This document shows positions 4,692 through 5,738 of a stretch of 5,738 nucleotides of DNA, one piece after another. The stretch lies in contig JAUUZX010000130.1 of assembly GCA_030592025.1 (NCBI GenBank), forward strand, positions 1 through 5,738. Reading direction: 5' to 3'. Numbering within the stretch: position 1 is the first letter of the stretch; every line of letters starts with the position of its first letter. The stretch comes from a bacterium (GTDB lineage: Bacteria > Krumholzibacteriota > Krumholzibacteria > LZORAL124-64-63). The notes beneath the pieces were generated by a model. That model was given only the letters and a program-made list of their open reading frames with translations, made no database searches and was not told where the DNA came from. The translations under genes were made by a program, and so were the position numbers.

Positions 4692-5738
4692 GGGTCCGTC
4701 ACTCCGTACTGCTTGAGTCGATAGCGGAACTTGTCCCGGTTGAGCTGCAGCAACCGCGCTGCCCGGGTCTGGTTCCCGTCCGCCGCAGCCAACGCCCGGC
4801 GCACGAGGCTCTCCTCCAGGCCGGCCACGAGTTCTTCGAGAGGCACGCCCTTTTCGTCCCACTCACCCTCCAGGGCTTCCGTCAGCCTCGCGGGCAGGGC
4901 GCCATCGCCGGTTTCTATCGTACCGAGATGCAGATGCTCCGGCAGGAGGACCCGACCGTCCTCGAGCAGGACCGTCCGCTCCATGGCGTTCCGCAATTCG
5001 CGAATGTTGCCGGGCCAACGGTACTCCTTCAGCCGCACCACCGTCTCGGGCGCGATGGACTTGAAGCTCTTGCCGAACCGCTGGTTGAACTGGGCCAGGA
5101 AATGCTCGGCCAGGGGCTCGATATCCTCGGTTCTCCGGCGCAGGGGCGGCACCAGCAGCGGCACGACCTGCAGGCGGTAGTAGAGATCCTCGCGGAAGGT
5201 GCCGGCCCTGACCTGGGCGGCCAGATCCCGATTCGTGGCGGCGATGATCCGTACATCGACCTTGATGTCCACGACCCCACCCACCCGCCGGAAGGCACGT
5301 TTTTCGAGCACCCGCAGCAGCTTCACCTGGGAGGACAGGGCCATCTCGCCCACCTCGTCCAGCAGGACCGTTCCGCCGTCCGCGGCCTCCAGCAACCCCT
5401 GCTTCTGCGCCACCGCGTCGGTGAACGCACCGCGCTCGTGGCCGAAGAGTTCGCTCTCCAGCAGCGTCTCCGGGAGAGCCGCGCAGTTGATGTCCGTGAA
5501 AGCGGCGGCGGACCTGGCCGAGGAACGGTGGATCAGGTCCGCCAGCACATCCTTGCCGACGCCCGACTCGCCCTCGATGAGCACCGTCGAGGCATCGCTG
5601 GCGGCCACCTTCTTGACGACCTCGTACAGCGCGAGCATCGCCGGCGAACAGCTCGGCACCACGTCGTCGCCGGCAACGAAGAGGTCATCCCGGTGGCTGC
5701 GCCGGTAGCTGTCGCGGGCCGACACCGAGGACTCGAGG
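4688..5738 (-). CDS. Sigma-54-interacting AAA+ transcriptional regulator with Fis-type HTH (5' partial)
   Basis: This is an NtrC-type enhancer-binding protein, which uses ATP hydrolysis to remodel RNA polymerase-sigma-54 at -24/-12 promoters. Residues are counted from the GTG at 5725: Walker A GESGVGKD 52-59; sigma-54 contact loop GAFTDA 99-104 (canonical GAFTGA); Walker B TVLLDEVGE 119-127; sensor I region RIIAATNRDL 159-168; arginine-finger segment FREDLYYRL 177-185; sensor II WPGNIRELRN 237-246; and a C-terminal Fis-like helix-turn-helix at about 305-342 (DGNQTRAARLLQLNRDKFRYRL). The frame is open to the window edge and the GTG has no clear Shine-Dalgarno. The residues before the AAA+ domain look like a linker, so an N-terminal sensory domain, perhaps a response-regulator receiver, probably lies outside. 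The stop overlaps the lptE start (ATGA), making this the first visible gene of the operon. Its target promoters are unknown. Confidence 0.92.
   Translation of the reverse strand, partial: LESSVSARDSYRRSHRDDLFVAGDDVVPSCSPAMLALYEVVKKVAASDASTVLIEGESGVGKDVLADLIHRSSARSAAAFTDINCAALPETLLESELFGHERGAFTDAVAQKQGLLEAADGGTVLLDEVGEMALSSQVKLLRVLEKRAFRRVGGVVDIKVDVRIIAATNRDLAAQVRAGTFREDLYYRLQVVPLLVPPLRRRTEDIEPLAEHFLAQFNQRFGKSFKSIAPETVVRLKEYRWPGNIRELRNAMERTVLLEDGRVLLPEHLHLGTIETGDGALPARLTEALEGEWDEKGVPLEELVAGLEESLVRRALAAADGNQTRAARLLQLNRDKFRYRLKQYGVTDP

Noticed and set aside
4692..4862. N-terminal extension of lptE.
   Set aside because: It overlaps the Fis-HTH end of the regulator gene, is rich in G/R/P as shadow frames are, and would destroy the lipoprotein signal peptide.

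Overview
The window is from a high-GC chromosome of a Gram-negative (diderm) bacterium. The outer-membrane LPS-transport lipoprotein LptE, a signal-peptide SurE and a sigma-54-type AAA+ regulator support this. The mix of genes resembles uncultured FCB-group or deltaproteobacteria-like lineages, but the sequence alone does not fix a phylum. I see no RNA genes, insertion sequences or CRISPR arrays.

Left part (1-2607): a 5'-truncated TPR protein (+); a SurE-family 5'/3'-nucleotidase with an N-terminal signal peptide (+); an orphan PqqD-like/RRE-fold protein (-, TTG start); and, divergent from it, a small DUF4870/Tic20-like membrane protein (+) with a recognisable promoter and a strong Shine-Dalgarno. 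The PqqD-like gene converges on surE and ends in an unusually AT-rich tail.

Centre (2608-2747): a 140-bp gap between convergent genes. It holds the most important element of the window, a near-perfect chromosomal dif site (2681-2708), where XerC/XerD resolve chromosome dimers. It matches the E. coli dif sequence as I recall it at 25 of 28 positions, including the whole 6-bp centre. This places the window at the replication terminus. Gene orientation agrees: three of four genes left of dif read rightwards and all four genes right of it read leftwards, i.e. mostly with the forks that converge here. An intrinsic-terminator-like hairpin of the right-hand operon lies 27 bp from dif.

Right part (2748-5738), all on the - strand and in transcription order: a sigma-54-interacting AAA+/Fis-type regulator (5'-truncated at the window edge, with a GAFTDA variant of the GAFTGA loop), lptE, holA (DNA polymerase III delta) and a thioredoxin. 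The first three are joined by 1-4 nt stop/start overlaps and thioredoxin follows 34 nt later, so this is a tightly packed, probably translationally coupled operon that ends next to dif. The lptE-holA pair is a widespread conserved neighbourhood. The regulator upstream and thioredoxin downstream are the local additions.
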